Part shown: one piece after another, positions 62,198 to 64,000 of the stretch
How positions within the stretch are numbered: the stretch's first letter is position 1
How the letters are laid out: every line of letters starts with the position of its first letter
From: Phallusia mammillata
Taxonomy: Eukaryota > Chordata > Ascidiacea > Phlebobranchia > Ascidiidae
NCBI GenBank assembly: GCA_003260075.1
Contig: QLIY01000012.1
Span: 126,811 to 190,810 of the forward strand
Direction: 5' to 3'
DNA length: 64,000 nucleotides
Position numbers and translations under genes: made by a program
Notes under the pieces: generated by a model
Database searches by the model: none
The model's input: the letters and a program-made list of their open reading frames with translations, nothing else
Told to the model about the DNA's origin: nothing

Positions 62198-63960
62198 TTA
62201 GCGTTTATGAGCAGTAAAGAATTCTGAAGATGGCAGCAAGTTGAGACCAGCATGGTTTTGCTCCTCTTCGCGTCGGTTGTTCAAACTTTCCCTTGACGAA
62301 TCGAGAAAGACAGGAACTCCAAAGCGAGAAAAACGACGAACTTTTCGTGGTAGCATTTGGTTGTCAAAAATAGGACAGAATAACTTGGGATCAGACCGCG
62401 ATGGCTGATTTGCCCCTGAAAAGAAGCCACATATTATAAAGCTACATCATACCACGAATGTAGACAGAAAGAAAGCGTAACAAATGAATACAATTAAAAA
62501 AATAGCCAACCTGTAATAAACGAAACAATTAATCCGATCACAATCGTGACAAGCACCGCCAAGATAGCATTGTACCAATAAGAGAGGGCATACAACGGAG
62601 TAACTTCCTGGGTTTTCGAACTGCCAAAACATGACAAATTCTGATTCATAGCAAGTTACATTTGTTTTTTACAAATCCAAACCTATTTATCTCTTCAAGT
62701 TCAACAAACGTCCTATTATAAACGGTCAGGTTAGCACTGGTGCAAAGGAAATCGGTGCTTTTACAACACATTGTTGACAACGGAAGTTCGCGTTGGGTTT
62801 CCGGTGATCTACCATAAACTATTGCACCTAAAGCTAACCACAGCGATATTCCGGCTCCAGTGAGCTGTCCAATCGCCGCCCCCTATGCCCAAGTTTAAAA
62901 TACAAATAGTTTACTCTTTTGTATACTTTTAACTGTTAGATATGGCACCTTTGTGTTACACCATGGAAAGAACATGCCCAAAATGTAAACACCCATGATT
63001 GCTCCACTTACAGATCCCTTGAGTGAAAGAATCATAGAAAACACTGTTTCGTCCAAAAAGACTATCATGTAGGCCATAAAGGTCGATGCAACACCTAGAA
63101 AAATCACTACAACGAAAATAATATGAGCAACACCTTTGGTTTTTTGGCCCAAAACTTTTCAATAGCAAATTACAGACCTGCTGCCAAGCCAAATCCTTTT
63201 TGAAATTTTTCACCCAAGTTGGGTTGAAAAGGAAGAAGAAAATCTTGAAGCAATTGTGAACTTAAACAGTTAAGTCCTGACGAGACGGTACTAAATAATT
63301 TTTGTCGTTTTGAAAAGGATAAAGCGAAAGAAAATACAAAAACTTTGTTACCTCATAGTACCAGCGTATGCAGCAGCCACAAACAGGCCAGTCATTCCAG
63401 GTAATTCACGAAATACCTTGAGTACTAAATAGGGAAACATTTGATCCTGTTTTGTTATTAAACCAGATCCAAGTGGATCACAACCTTCAAAGTAGGCGTA
63501 AGCCACGCATCCGCTCACAGAGGCAAAAATAGTCAACACAAGCTTCGGAAAAATCGTCGCAACTGCAGCCCTGCTCAGACAACAGAGGAAAAAATGGCTT
63601 AGAGGGTAAATAGGTAAAAATTGAATAGACTAATATCGATAAACTGGTCAACAACTTTTACTCTGCAATCCTAATTATTCGTTTTATCTTCGGTTGTGGC
63701 CCAAGTCGAAAGCATTATTCCTGTATGAAACTAAACTAAGCCATGTTGATGATTTTATACCAGCTCTGTTTAACTGATGTGTGATCATACATTGACTTGT
63801 TCAATTGGTTCAAAACTACCTCCTTGCGTCAGTCACACTTTTGCACGACAGGAACCGCTGACATACGGATTGATTTACACATACGTTTGCCGCTTCCGAA
63901 ACGCTGGATCCGATTATTATTGTCCACATTGTGTCGCGAAGTGTTGGGTTTGGATTAGCC
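62198..63960 (-). CDS. SLC5-type sodium/solute symporter, copy B (5' part outside window)
   Basis: Seven C-terminal exons on the minus strand: 63960-63820, 63570-63352, 63290-63178, 63106-62949, 62882-62683, 62620-62511 and 62415-62198. Their lengths match copy A for the first four (141, 219, 113, 158), showing direct paralogy. Landmarks: NQSVCQRFLSCKSVTDAR, SGCVAYAYFEGCDP, VFRELPGMTGLFVAAAYAG, STVSSGLNCLSSQ, GVYILGMFFPWCNTK, ALSYWYNAIL and a basic tail LPRKVRRFSRFGVP that resembles copy A. About half the protein (N-terminal helices) lies beyond 64000. The intron matching copy A's GC-donor intron has a normal GT donor here. Confidence 0.9.
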
Positions 63961-64000
63961 CTGAACAAAAAATCGGTGTTGAGAGCTGCGTAAATTGTGT

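Noticed and set aside
1-64000. CRISPR arrays, operons, bacterial promoters
   Set aside because: Spliced genes and eukaryotic transposons throughout; no regularly spaced repeats were seen.

Overview
The window looks like nuclear DNA of an ascidian tunicate, probably Ciona or a close relative. This is inferred from chordate-type genes (aftiphilin, ERMARD, SH3BGRL3) with short spliceosomal introns, AT-rich intergenic DNA and many short hAT-like elements with 8-bp target duplications. Most of the ORF-sized open stretches are noise. The gene models below were assembled by hand from exons whose GT/GC-AG boundaries keep reading phase; every model was checked for total length divisible by three.

Layout. 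885-5067 (+): aftiphilin, 8 coding exons. 5068-16043: about 11 kb without a gene I can support. 16044-18771 (+): a six-exon gene for an unrecognised secreted protein of about 218 residues. 18772-26361: no supported gene, one hAT-like element and several local duplications. 26362-28507 (-): ERMARD. 30092-36053 (-): an 11-exon gene for a secretory-pathway protein with a C-terminal 2-oxoglutarate/Fe(II) dioxygenase domain. 38936-41488 (+): SH3BGRL3-like protein with a long extra C-terminal tail. 41893-54782 (-): four tandem SOUL/HEBP2-like haem-binding protein genes, each with a signal peptide and identical four-exon structure; the last three also share their flanks. 58432-61487 (+) and 62198-63960 (-, continuing beyond the window): two SLC5-type sodium/solute symporter paralogues, tail to tail.

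The most unusual signal is not a gene. Eight places carry a local direct duplication (about 45 to 360 bp) with a pure G or C run of 10-12 bases at or near the junction; one case is a fragment of a SOUL gene pasted downstream of that gene and bracketed by G runs on both sides. All C-type tracts lie left of 19.4 kb and all G-type tracts lie right of 25.1 kb. This may be a real rearrangement mechanism with strand polarity or an assembly artefact; raw long reads would decide.

Functional links between neighbours are weak, as expected in an animal genome. The exceptions are the SOUL array and the symporter pair, both clear products of gene duplication.
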